From: Agrobacterium sp. RAC06
GTDB taxonomy: Bacteria > Pseudomonadota > Alphaproteobacteria > Rhizobiales > Rhizobiaceae
Direction of reading: 5' to 3'
Assembly (NCBI RefSeq): GCF_001713475.1
Contig: NZ_CP016499.1
Location: 1,860,001-1,924,000, forward strand
DNA length: 64,000 bases
Positions 1-7,725 of this stretch are shown one piece after another. The notes under the pieces were generated by a model that ran no database searches, was not told where the DNA came from, and was given only the letters and a program-made list of their open reading frames with translations. Position 1 is the first letter of the stretch; each line of letters begins with the position of its first letter. A program made the position numbers and the translations under genes.

Positions 1-746
1 AGGCGTGTGAGCTCGGAAAGCATCTCGTCGGATTCGTCGCGGGCGTGTGCCTTCATCCGCTGGGTGACGGCGGTCAGACCGTCCTCGATGCGGCGGATCT
101 CGGGCGAGAGTGTCTGGGCGAGCGGCAGGCCGAGCATGGCCATGGTGCGATAGGTCTCGATGTCGAGCAGGCGCTGGACCACGGCGCCGCGGCCAGCTTC
201 GGTCATGCCTCTGTCAATGACGAGGATCTGGGTGAGGCCATGACCGTCCTGGCGAAAGTCGGTGAGCACAGCCGCCTGGCCGTTCTTCAATTCGCTATAG
301 CAAAGGCTTGCCGGATCGAAGGCGGCATGGGCATCGGCGATTTCGGGACCATCAGGGCGAAGTTCGAGGCGGATCCCCGAAATCAGCGGACCGGGGGCGA
401 TGAAGCCGTCGCCGAAGGGATGGATCGGCACTTCGCCACCGAAGCTCTCCGGCAGCGGCCCATCCCAGAACCAGGTGGAAAACTCGGTATGCCTTTCCCA
501 ACGCAGCGTCCCCTGCCCCCAGGCGAGCGAATGATAGCGTCCATTCTTCTCCGGCGGGGCGACGCCGCGGGCGCGGGACAATTCGGAAATGGCCGCATGA
601 TGCACGGCCGAACCGCCATCCATCATGAAGGCAAGTTGGAAGATGACCCGGCCGGATTTGACCAGCGCATAGGGTCTGGCATGGATTTCTCCGAGCGCCA
701 GCGCCCGCTCCGGCGCCATTGGAAATGCAAAATCACCCTTTGCCAC
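1..746 (-). CDS. DUF3422 family protein, 5' part (runs off the left edge)
   Basis: Open on the minus strand from a GTG at 744-746 to the left edge, so the C-terminus is missing. The protein begins MAKGDFAFPMAPERALAL and then has GEIHARPYA, the N-terminal hallmark of DUF3422. Further in come an AHAR-containing helical stretch and a charged, coiled-coil-like segment rich in Glu, Arg and Leu. DUF3422 members are about 400-450 residue membrane-associated proteins of unknown function, common in alphaproteobacteria. The GTG was chosen because a GGAGA lies about 8 bases upstream; an in-frame ATG at 717-719 is the alternative. It is divergent from the lactate regulator at 910. The plus-strand frame over the same DNA has no family signature. 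Confidence 0.8.
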   Translation of the reverse strand, partial: MAKGDFAFPMAPERALALGEIHARPYALVKSGRVIFQLAFMMDGGSAVHHAAISELSRARGVAPPEKNGRYHSLAWGQGTLRWERHTEFSTWFWDGPLPESFGGEVPIHPFGDGFIAPGPLISGIRLELRPDGPEIADAHAAFDPASLCYSELKNGQAAVLTDFRQDGHGLTQILVIDRGMTEAGRGAVVQRLLDIETYRTMAMLGLPLAQTLSPEIRRIEDGLTAVTQRMKAHARDESDEMLSELTR

Positions 747-850
747 GCCGACCGTCTCCCTTGCCCTATCGCAAGCTAGCAGTGCGCTCGCGTCAGCGCA
801 AAGGTGCAAACGTCACAGCCCCGCTTTCGACGAATTGCGCAGCAGTCAAC

Positions 851-869
851 TGGACAACAAAGTTGACCA
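851..869. promoter_or_regulatory. Probable operator of the lactate regulator
   Basis: The imperfect palindrome TGGACAAC-AAA-GTTGACCA lies 41 bases upstream of the FadR-type regulator, in the divergent gap with the DUF3422 gene. FadR/LldR-type regulators bind short dyads of TGGT...ACCA character. The position suits autoregulation and control of the following lut genes. Assignment is by position and symmetry only. Confidence 0.45.
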
Positions 870-909
870 CTTGTCATTCCGCTTGCTATGAAACGGCATG
901 GAGAGGGTA

Positions 910-1740
910 ATGATCGAGAGCGACCAGACACTGTTTTCCGGCGTCAGCCACAGCCGCACCGCCGACGAGGTGGTGCAGCAGATCGAGCTTTTGATCCTCG
1001 ACGGCGTGTTGCGTGATGGTGACCGGCTGCCGGGCGAGCGGGAATTGTCCCAGTCGCTCGAGGTGTCGCGGCCAATCCTTCGCGATGCGCTCAAGGAGCT
1101 GGAAAACCGGGGACTGCTGATCAGCCATCATGGCGGCGGTACCTTCGTTGCCGACATCATCGGCCAGGTGTTTTCCAAGCCGATCACCGATCTCATTTCT
1201 CGGCATGCCCGCGCCACGCGCGACTATCTCGAATATCGCCGTGAACTCGAGGGCCTGACGGCAGAGTTGGCGGCCCAACGGGCGACGGAGACCGACAAGG
1301 CGCTGTTGTCCCGGATCATCGAGGACATGCGTCACGCCCACGGGATCCAGGAGCCGGAAGACGAACTCGCGGCCGACGTGGAATTCCACAATGCCGTCGG
1401 TGAGGCGGCGCACAACATCATTCTCCTGCACACCATGCGGGCCTGCTACCGGCTCCTGTCGGAGGGCATCTTCTTCAACCGCAAGGCCGTCTTCTCGCTA
1501 CCCAATGCGCGGGAGCGGCTTCTGGATCAGCATGTAGCGATCCATGACGCGATCCTCGCCGGCGATCCGGAAGCGGCCAAGGCTGCAGCCCAGGCGCATA
1601 TCGATTTCGTCATGCGGGCGGCCGACGAAAGCGCGCGAGCCGGCGAATGGGGACGGGTCGCGAAACTCAGGCTCATCCGGCGCGACGGCGGTCGCACGGG
1701 CCGTACGGCTAACCTTTCGAAAACGGAGACAAAAGCGTGA
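910..1740 (+). CDS. FadR/LldR-type GntR regulator of lactate utilisation
   Basis: A 276-residue regulator with an N-terminal winged helix (RTADEVVQQIELLILDGVL, then GERELSQSLEVSRPILRDAL) and a C-terminal all-helical FCD domain. Metal- or ligand-binding type residues are visible in DVEFHNAVGEAAHN and in the DQH/H pairs near residues 200-235. Start 910 is preferred over 898 because GGAGAGGG sits just before it. Its end overlaps the GTG of lutA by four bases, so regulator and lutABC are probably one transcript. The family responds to small carboxylic acids, and L-lactate is the natural inference from the neighbours. A palindrome at 851-869 is a likely binding site. Confidence 0.85.
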   Translation: MIESDQTLFSGVSHSRTADEVVQQIELLILDGVLRDGDRLPGERELSQSLEVSRPILRDALKELENRGLLISHHGGGTFVADIIGQVFSKPITDLISRHARATRDYLEYRRELEGLTAELAAQRATETDKALLSRIIEDMRHAHGIQEPEDELAADVEFHNAVGEAAHNIILLHTMRACYRLLSEGIFFNRKAVFSLPNARERLLDQHVAIHDAILAGDPEAAKAAAQAHIDFVMRAADESARAGEWGRVAKLRLIRRDGGRTGRTANLSKTETKA

Positions 1741-2510
1741 GCCAAGCCCAAATCCGGCCGAAGGTCGGCCTCTTCGCTACCTGTCTTGTGGACCTCTTCC
1801 GGCCGAGCGTCGGCTTTTCTGCGGCAAAGCTGATCGAGGATGCCGGCTGCGACGTGCACGTGCCGATCGCCCAGACCTGTTGCGGTCAACCGGCCTACAA
1901 TTCCGGTGACACCAAGGATACGCGTGATCTGGCAAAGCAGGTGATCGAGCAGTTCGAAGGCTTCGACTATGTCGTTCTCCCCTCCGGGTCCTGCGGGGCC
2001 ATGCTGAAGATGCATTATCCCGAGCTCTTCAAGGGCGATCCGCTCTGGGAGGAGCGCTGTCGGCGCTTCTCGGACAAGGTGTTCGAGCTCGTTTCCTTTC
2101 TCACTGATGTCAGAGGGATGACCGAGGTCAAGGTCCAGCTCGGCAAGAGCGTGACCTATCACGACAGCTGTTCTGGCCTCAGGGAACTCGGCATCGCAAA
2201 GCAACCGCGCGCGCTTCTGTCCAGCGTCGAGGGGCTGGAACTGAAAGAGATGACAGGCTCGGATGTCTGCTGTGGCTTCGGCGGCACCTTCTGCGTCAAA
2301 TATCCCGATATCTCAGGCAAGATCGTGTCGAAGAAGACGGCGATGATTGGGGAGACCGGCGCCGATCTGCTGCTCGCCGGCGACATGGGCTGTCTGATGA
2401 ACATGGCGGGCAAGCTCAAGCGCGAGGGCTCGACCATCGAGGTTCGGCACGTCGCGGAAGTGCTGGCCGGGATGACCGACAGCCGGCCGATTGCCGGCAG
2501 CGGCAAGTAA
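1737..2510 (+). CDS. lutA: L-lactate utilisation protein LutA (CCG-domain subunit)
   Basis: LutA works with LutB and LutC in an iron-sulfur L-lactate oxidation complex that produces pyruvate (the LutABC, or YkgEFG, system). The 257-residue protein has the two cysteine-rich domains expected: TCCGQPAYNSG near residue 50, and SCSGLRELGI plus CCGFGGTF near residues 145-185. The GTG start at 1737 overlaps the regulator's stop and has GGAGAC about 7 bases upstream. The length matches the family. A strong GGAGGAGG site for lutB follows 24 bases after the stop. Confidence 0.93.
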   Translation: MSQAQIRPKVGLFATCLVDLFRPSVGFSAAKLIEDAGCDVHVPIAQTCCGQPAYNSGDTKDTRDLAKQVIEQFEGFDYVVLPSGSCGAMLKMHYPELFKGDPLWEERCRRFSDKVFELVSFLTDVRGMTEVKVQLGKSVTYHDSCSGLRELGIAKQPRALLSSVEGLELKEMTGSDVCCGFGGTFCVKYPDISGKIVSKKTAMIGETGADLLLAGDMGCLMNMAGKLKREGSTIEVRHVAEVLAGMTDSRPIAGSGK

Positions 2511-2534
2511 CGGACACCAAGGGAGGAGGAAGGC

Positions 2535-3959
2535 ATGCAATTCACCGCCCCGCAGTTCAAGGACAATGCAGCCCGAGCGCTGGCCGACGGCCAGTTGCAG
2601 AAGGCGCTGACAAATGTCGAGAAGGGTTTCATCGCCAAGCGTGCGGCCGCAGTCGCTGCCCTTCCCGAATTCGACGCCCTGCGTGACAAGGGCCGCGAGA
2701 TCAAGAACCACACGCTCGCCCATCTCGACCTCTATCTCGAAGCCTATGAGCACAAGGTGACGGAATCCGGCGGCCATGTGCACTGGGCCGAGAGCGCCGA
2801 GGATGCGCGCCAGCTGGTGCTCGACATCTGCCGGCGGGTCGGGGCAAAGACCGTGACCAAGGGCAAATCGATGATCACGGAGGAGATCAATCTCAACGAC
2901 TTCCTCTCCGAACATGCGATCGAACCGGTCGAGACTGATCTCGGTGAATACATCATCCAGCTTCGCGGCGAGCATCCGAGCCATATCATTGCGCCTGCGG
3001 TGCATCTCAACAAGGAGCAGGTGGAAGAGGATTTCCGCCGGGTGCACACGCATCTCGACCCGAAGCGCGACCTCACAGCACCGGAAACGCTTTTGTCCGA
3101 AGCGCGGCAGGTGCTGCGCAAGCGTTACTTCCAGGCAGATGTCGGGATCACCGGCGCCAACTTCCTGATCGCCGAGACCGGCACCTCCGTGATCGTCACC
3201 AACGAGGGCAATGGCGACCTGACACAATCGCTGCCGAAGGTGCACATCGTCGTCGCCTCGATCGAGAAGCTGGTGCCGACGCTTGAAGACTGTTCGCAGA
3301 TCCTCAGGCTTCTCGCCCGCTCGGCGACCGGCCAGGACATTTCCGTCTATACGACCTTTTCCACCGGGCCGCGCCGGGCCGAAGATCCTGATGGGCCGGA
3401 GGAGTATCACGTCATCCTGCTCGACAACGGCCGTACCGCCATGCTCGGCAGCGAGTTCCAGGACATGCTGCGCTGCATCCGCTGCGGCGCCTGCATGAAC
3501 CACTGTCCAGTCTACCACGCCGTCGGCGGCCATGCCTATGGCTCGGTCTATCCGGGGCCCATGGGGGCGGTGCTGACGCCGTCGCTGTTCGGTGTCGACA
3601 TTTCAGGGCATCTGCCGAATGCCTCGACCTTCTGCGGGCGCTGCGAAAGCGTCTGCCCCATGCACATCCCGCTGCCGAAGATGATGCGGCACTGGCGCGA
3701 GCGCGAGTTCGAGAAACATCTGAACCCGGCCACGGCGCGCTACGGGCTGGGTGTCTGGGCCTTCTTTGCCAAGCGACCGAAGCTCTATCGTATGGCGACA
3801 TCGATCGGCGCGCGTATGCTGAGCTTGATCGGCGGCAGTCGGGGACGCATCGCGTCCCTGCCCTTTGCCTCGGGCTGGACCGACATTCGCGATCTGCCGG
3901 CACCGGAGGGGCAGACCTTTGCCCAGCAATGGGCCGCACGCCAGAAGCAGGGAGCCTGA
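2535..3959 (+). CDS. lutB: L-lactate utilisation iron-sulfur protein LutB
   Basis: A 474-residue LUD-domain protein with a ferredoxin-like C-terminal part. The 4Fe-4S ligands are CIRCGACMNHCPVY near residue 313 and CGRCESVCPMHIP near residue 366. The N-terminal LUD domain contains TKGKSMITEEINLN and the GITGANFLIAETGT stretch typical of YkgF/LutB. It should carry electrons during lactate oxidation in the LutABC complex. The SD is very strong (GGGAGGAGG). lutC follows after only three bases, so the genes are coupled. Confidence 0.95.
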   Translation: MQFTAPQFKDNAARALADGQLQKALTNVEKGFIAKRAAAVAALPEFDALRDKGREIKNHTLAHLDLYLEAYEHKVTESGGHVHWAESAEDARQLVLDICRRVGAKTVTKGKSMITEEINLNDFLSEHAIEPVETDLGEYIIQLRGEHPSHIIAPAVHLNKEQVEEDFRRVHTHLDPKRDLTAPETLLSEARQVLRKRYFQADVGITGANFLIAETGTSVIVTNEGNGDLTQSLPKVHIVVASIEKLVPTLEDCSQILRLLARSATGQDISVYTTFSTGPRRAEDPDGPEEYHVILLDNGRTAMLGSEFQDMLRCIRCGACMNHCPVYHAVGGHAYGSVYPGPMGAVLTPSLFGVDISGHLPNASTFCGRCESVCPMHIPLPKMMRHWREREFEKHLNPATARYGLGVWAFFAKRPKLYRMATSIGARMLSLIGGSRGRIASLPFASGWTDIRDLPAPEGQTFAQQWAARQKQGA

Positions 3960-3962
3960 ACC

Positions 3963-4640
3963 ATGGACAGCCGCCAGGCCATTCTTTCCCGCATCCGCAC
4001 CTCGCTGAAAGCGACCGGAGGCGACGGCGAGCGAGCAGCAGTCGTAGCAAATCGCCTTGTCGAGCGCCCGCAAGGAATCATTCCGAAGCGCGGCCAGCTT
4101 CCGGCCGATGAGCGGCTCGCCCTCTTCATCGCCATGGCGGAAAAATACAATGCGACGACGGAGCGGCTCGCGACATCCGGCAGCGTGCCGGCTGCCGTCG
4201 CGGAGTATCTGAAGCAGCGCAACCTGCCGGCCTCCATCCGCATCGGTGGCGATCCCCGTTTGACATCACTTTCCTGGCAAACAGCCGGCACGCTGGAGGT
4301 CCGATCTGGCGCGTCCGACGGCAATGACCTTGTCGCGGTCAGTCACGCCTTCGGCGGGATCGCCGAGACGGGTACGCTCTGCGTTCTCTCTGGGCCCGAC
4401 AACCCGGTGACACTCAACTTCCTGCCCGACCATCACATCGTCGTCGTCGAGGCGGCCGCGATTGTCGGGGATATGGAAAGCCTCTGGGCGAACCTCCGGA
4501 AGGCTCAGGGCGAGACGATGCCGCGCACGGTGAACATGATCACCGGGCCGTCTCGCTCTGCCGATATCGAACAGACATTGCTGCTGGGTGCCCACGGCCC
4601 ACGGGCACTCCATATCGTCATCGTCGGGACGACGGCGTGA
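3963..4640 (+). CDS. lutC: L-lactate utilisation protein LutC
   Basis: A 225-residue LUD-domain protein, the third component of the LutABC lactate oxidation system. GGIAETGTLCVLSGP, LNFLPDHHIVVV and the C-terminal MITGPSRSADIEQ stretch are characteristic of YkgG/LutC. It starts three bases after lutB and ends the operon. No clear T-rich terminator is visible in the 130 bases before mfpsA. Confidence 0.93.
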   Translation: MDSRQAILSRIRTSLKATGGDGERAAVVANRLVERPQGIIPKRGQLPADERLALFIAMAEKYNATTERLATSGSVPAAVAEYLKQRNLPASIRIGGDPRLTSLSWQTAGTLEVRSGASDGNDLVAVSHAFGGIAETGTLCVLSGPDNPVTLNFLPDHHIVVVEAAAIVGDMESLWANLRKAQGETMPRTVNMITGPSRSADIEQTLLLGAHGPRALHIVIVGTTA

Positions 4641-4681
4641 GCGCTTGCGAAGGCCCGGACGTAAAGGTTCCGGTTCGTCGC

Positions 4682-4757
4682 GAAAATTTCATCTAAAAAA
4701 CGAAACAATTCCCGACCTAGTGCGTTACTATTCCCGCTTCTTAAGAACGAAATTTTC
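4682..4757. repeat. Inverted pair GAAAATTTC / GAAATTTTC upstream of mfpsA
   Basis: GAAAATTTC at 4682-4690 has its exact reverse complement at 4749-4757, bracketing an AT-richer leader that ends just before the mfpsA SD (AAGGTGGGG). It may belong to an osmotically controlled promoter region, but no known regulator site is recognised. Confidence 0.3.
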
Positions 4758-4771
4758 AGAAGGTGGGGATT

Positions 4772-6109
4772 ATGGCACTTCAAACGGATCCGCATGAGAC
4801 GCCGCGCATCGCGCTCGTCTCAACGCATGGCTACGTCGCAGCCCAGCCGCCACTCGGAGCCGCCGATACCGGCGGCCAGGTGGTCTATGTTCTCGAACTT
4901 GCAAAGAAACTCGCCCAGCTCGGCCACAAGGTCGATATCTTCACCCGCCGCTTTGAAGACCAGCCTGAGATCGACGAGGTGGACGAAAACGTGCGCGTCG
5001 TGCGCATTCCCTGTGGCGGACGGGATTTCATTCCCAAGGAATATCTGCACCGGCATCTGACCGAATGGAACGAGAAGGCTCTGCGCTGGATCAAGCGCGA
5101 GAGACTGACCTACCTCTTCATCAACAGCCATTACTGGGATGCCGGCGTTGCCGGACAGCGCCTGTCGGAAGCGCTTCGCGTGCCGCATATCCACACGCCG
5201 CATTCGCTTGGGATGTGGAAAAAGCGGCAGATGGAAACCGACTATCCGGAGCGCGCCGACAGGTTCGACGAGGAATTCAACTTCAAGGAACGCATCCAGC
5301 ACGAGTTGATCGTCTATCGCAGCTGCCAGCTGGTGATTGCCACCACGCCGATCCAGCTGGACATGCTGACCGAGGATTATGGACTGGCACGCAATCGCGT
5401 GCACATGATCCCGCCTGGCTATGACGACAATCGCTTCTATCCGGTCTCGGAATCCTCTCGGCAGATGGTGCGCCAACGCTTCGGCTTCGAAGGCAAAACG
5501 GTTCTGGCACTCGGGCGACTGGCAACCAACAAGGGCTATGATCTCCTGATCGACGGCTTTGCCGTCATGGCGGAGCGCGTGCCGGACGCGCGGTTGCGGC
5601 TGGCGCTCGGTGGGGAAAGCCTCGATGCGCAGGAAGAGACGATCCTAGCCCAGCTTAAGCAGCAGGTGACCGATCTCGGCATCTCAGACAAGGTCGAGTT
5701 CTCCGGCTTCATTCCCGACGAAGACCTGCCTGACATGTATCGCGCCGCCGATCTCTTTGTACTCTCCAGTCGCTACGAGCCCTTCGGCATGACGGCCATC
5801 GAGGCCATGGCGAGCGGCACGCCGACGATCGTCACCATTCATGGCGGCCTCTTCCGCGCCGTCAGTTATGGTCGTCATGCGCTGTTTGCCGACCCCTTCG
5901 ACAAATATGATCTCGGCATCACCATGATGAAGCCCTTCAAGCATCCGAGGCTTTACGGGCGGTTGTCGCGCATGGGTGCGCACAAGGCTCGCAGTCTTTT
6001 CACCTGGACCGGGATCGCTCAGCAACTCGTGGCTCTTGTGGAAGGCCGTCCGGTGGCGCAAGCTCTTGAAGAAAGCGACTGGGCAGAACCATGGAACGAC
6101 GGGGATTGA
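4772..6109 (+). CDS. mfpsA: Mannosylfructose-phosphate synthase
   Basis: A GT4-family retaining glycosyltransferase of the sucrose-phosphate-synthase type, 445 residues. MfpsA of Agrobacterium joins GDP-mannose and fructose 6-phosphate to make mannosylfructose 6-phosphate, precursor of an osmolyte. Visible motifs are the N-terminal GAADTGGQVVYVLELA loop, the Rossmann stretch TVLALGRLATNKGYDLLI, and the E-x7-E donor-binding motif in YEPFGMTAIEAMASGTP. ATG 4772 is chosen over the in-frame GTG at 4763 because AAGGTGGGG is correctly spaced and would overlap the GTG. The directly overlapping phosphatase gene strongly favours mannosylfructose over plain sucrose phosphate synthesis, although SPS activity cannot be excluded by eye. 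Confidence 0.88.
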   Translation: MALQTDPHETPRIALVSTHGYVAAQPPLGAADTGGQVVYVLELAKKLAQLGHKVDIFTRRFEDQPEIDEVDENVRVVRIPCGGRDFIPKEYLHRHLTEWNEKALRWIKRERLTYLFINSHYWDAGVAGQRLSEALRVPHIHTPHSLGMWKKRQMETDYPERADRFDEEFNFKERIQHELIVYRSCQLVIATTPIQLDMLTEDYGLARNRVHMIPPGYDDNRFYPVSESSRQMVRQRFGFEGKTVLALGRLATNKGYDLLIDGFAVMAERVPDARLRLALGGESLDAQEETILAQLKQQVTDLGISDKVEFSGFIPDEDLPDMYRAADLFVLSSRYEPFGMTAIEAMASGTPTIVTIHGGLFRAVSYGRHALFADPFDKYDLGITMMKPFKHPRLYGRLSRMGAHKARSLFTWTGIAQQLVALVEGRPVAQALEESDWAEPWNDGD

Positions 6110-6864
6110 AACCGATCCGGCTCTTTTCGTCCGATCTCGACGGGACGCTCGCGGGGGACCGCGATGCGTCAGTCGAGTTCGCGCGGCTGTGGCAGACCTT
6201 GCCGGACGGCGAGCGACCGCTGTTGGTCTACAACAGTGGCCGCCTGCTCGAGGACATCATGGAATTCACATGGGAACAAGGTTTGCCGCAAGCCGATTTT
6301 CTGATCGGCGGCGTCGGCACCATGGTGCATTCGTATGACCATCCTCATCTGTCGGACCAGTATACGGCGCTGATCGCTGATGGCTTCGATGTCGACCTGA
6401 TCGAGGCGGAACTCGTGATGATGGAGCGGCTGACGCGGCAACCGGCACAATATCAGCATGACTACAAGTCGAGCTGGTATCTCCATGATGCGACGGCGCA
6501 GGATATTCTGGAACTGGAACAGATGCTCGCCAGTTCTGGTCATCGAGCACGGGTCATCTATTCCAGCGGCCGCGATCTCGACGTTCTGCCTGATGTCGCC
6601 GACAAGGGAAAGGCGCTCACCTGGCTCTGCGGCGAGCTTGAGATCGGCCTGGACGAGGTGGTGGTTGCGGGCGACACCGGCAATGACAGGGCGATGTTCG
6701 AGCTCGATGGCGTGCGCGGCATCATGCCGGGCAATGCGCTTCCCGAACTCGTCAGCCTCGCGCAGGCACGGCCGGGCATGATCGCCACTCAAGGGACCGC
6801 GGCCCGCGGCGTGATTGACGGGCTGAAGGAATTCGGCGTGTTTGCGACGTCGAAAGACAACTAG
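6091..6864 (+). CDS. mfpsB: Mannosylfructose-phosphate phosphatase
   Basis: A HAD-superfamily (Cof/SPP type) phosphatase of 257 residues that removes phosphate from mannosylfructose 6-phosphate to release the compatible solute. Motif I is SSDLDGTLAG near residue 14 and motif IV is GDTGNDRAMF near residue 200; VYNSGR gives motif II. It overlaps the end of mfpsA by 19 bases, so the two are translated together. A hairpin starting ten bases after the stop may end the transcript. Confidence 0.88.
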   Translation: MERRGLKPIRLFSSDLDGTLAGDRDASVEFARLWQTLPDGERPLLVYNSGRLLEDIMEFTWEQGLPQADFLIGGVGTMVHSYDHPHLSDQYTALIADGFDVDLIEAELVMMERLTRQPAQYQHDYKSSWYLHDATAQDILELEQMLASSGHRARVIYSSGRDLDVLPDVADKGKALTWLCGELEIGLDEVVVAGDTGNDRAMFELDGVRGIMPGNALPELVSLAQARPGMIATQGTAARGVIDGLKEFGVFATSKDN

Positions 6865-6873
6865 ATGTCGGCA

Positions 6874-6904
6874 AATGCGACTTTCGAGTACCGAATGTCG
6901 CATT
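6874..6904 (+). terminator. Hairpin after mfpsB
   Basis: An interrupted stem forms from AATGCGAC/GTCGCATT (8 bp), a single T-T mismatch and TTCG/CGAA (4 bp) around the 5-base loop AGTAC. It begins nine bases after the mfpsB stop. There is no T-run after it, so it may be an RNA-stabilising end or an operator for the Nudix gene rather than a classical intrinsic terminator. Confidence 0.5.
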
Positions 6905-7038
6905 GAATTGAACACATGGCGCCTACACCTGATAGGCAGCGATAACCATCGTGTGAAAAGCGTATCATCCACGCAAGATTGGCCGCAAGCGAGCGGCGTT
7001 TTGGCGTAGTCTTAAAAACGAATCGAGGTGCAAGTTCA

Positions 7039-7548
7039 TTGGGTATCATTGGCCGTATCACATCTGACCTCAGGCTCATGCTGCAGCGTCCGCCGCGGCA
7101 GCAGTTTGCTGCGATCTGTCACCGGACGCGCAAGAAGACCGGCGAGCTCGAGGTGCTGCTGATCACAAGCCGGGATACCGGGCGTTGGGTCATCCCGAAG
7201 GGCTGGCACATGCCGGGCAAGCAGCCCCATGCCATCGCCGAGCGAGAGGCCTTTGAAGAGGCTGGCGTCAAGGGCAAGGCGGGCATCGAGCCCGTCGGCT
7301 ATTATACCTACATGAAGAAGATGCGTGGCGGGCACAAGGTGCCTACCCGCGTTCAGGTCCACGCGCTCGACGTGAAAGGCTTCGTCAAGGAGTTCCCCGA
7401 GAAGGGCGTTCGTCGTCTCGAGTGGGTCAGTTGCGCGGAAGCAGCCACCCGCGTCGAGGAATCGGAACTCAAGTCACTGTTCCTGGAATTCCCGAAGCTG
7501 ACACAAATGCCCGCGCCAATCCCAGAAAAGGCTGCAAAACGGGCCTGA
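7039..7548 (+). CDS. Nudix hydrolase
   Basis: A Nudix-fold hydrolase of unknown substrate. The Nudix box spans GWHMPGKQPHAIAER plus REAFEEAGV. In the consensus G-x5-E-x7-RE-U-x-EE-x-G-U the first Glu is replaced by Lys, while the metal-binding REAFEEAG core is intact. The first box Glu is also commonly absent in rhizobial relatives of the GWPMKGK type. Start choice is uncertain: TTG 7039 has GAGGTG eight bases upstream (169 residues); TTG 6979 and ATG 7078 are alternatives. The catalytic domain starts near 7100, so all three retain it. Confidence 0.78.
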   Translation: MGIIGRITSDLRLMLQRPPRQQFAAICHRTRKKTGELEVLLITSRDTGRWVIPKGWHMPGKQPHAIAEREAFEEAGVKGKAGIEPVGYYTYMKKMRGGHKVPTRVQVHALDVKGFVKEFPEKGVRRLEWVSCAEAATRVEESELKSLFLEFPKLTQMPAPIPEKAAKRA

Positions 7549-7554
7549 AAGCGA

Positions 7555-7572
7555 CTGTCACAAAACTGTCAT
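7555..7572 (+). promoter_or_regulatory. Pho box upstream of the phosphate transporter
   Basis: CTGTCAC-AAAA-CTGTCAT matches the PhoB-binding arrangement of two 7-bp CTGTCAT half-sites separated by four bases, with one mismatch. It lies 154 bases before the chosen pit start. In Sinorhizobium the pit operon is repressed by PhoB under phosphate starvation, so repression as well as activation should be considered. Confidence 0.75.
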
Positions 7573-7725
7573 ATTGCAGCGCAGCCCCTTTGTCGCTAGG
7601 GGCTTCTGCGACCCGATGAGATATGCCGTGACGTGCCTGTGGCCCACGGACTATGCGTCATCATCTGCCGCTACAACAAGAGAATGAGGAAACCGGACAG
7701 GGACCCTCTTCCGGAGACACCCGCC

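Noticed and set aside
45..779. Plus-strand frame of 244 codons at the left edge
   Set aside because: The minus strand encodes the DUF3422 GEIHARP signature in continuous frame; the plus frame is a shadow.
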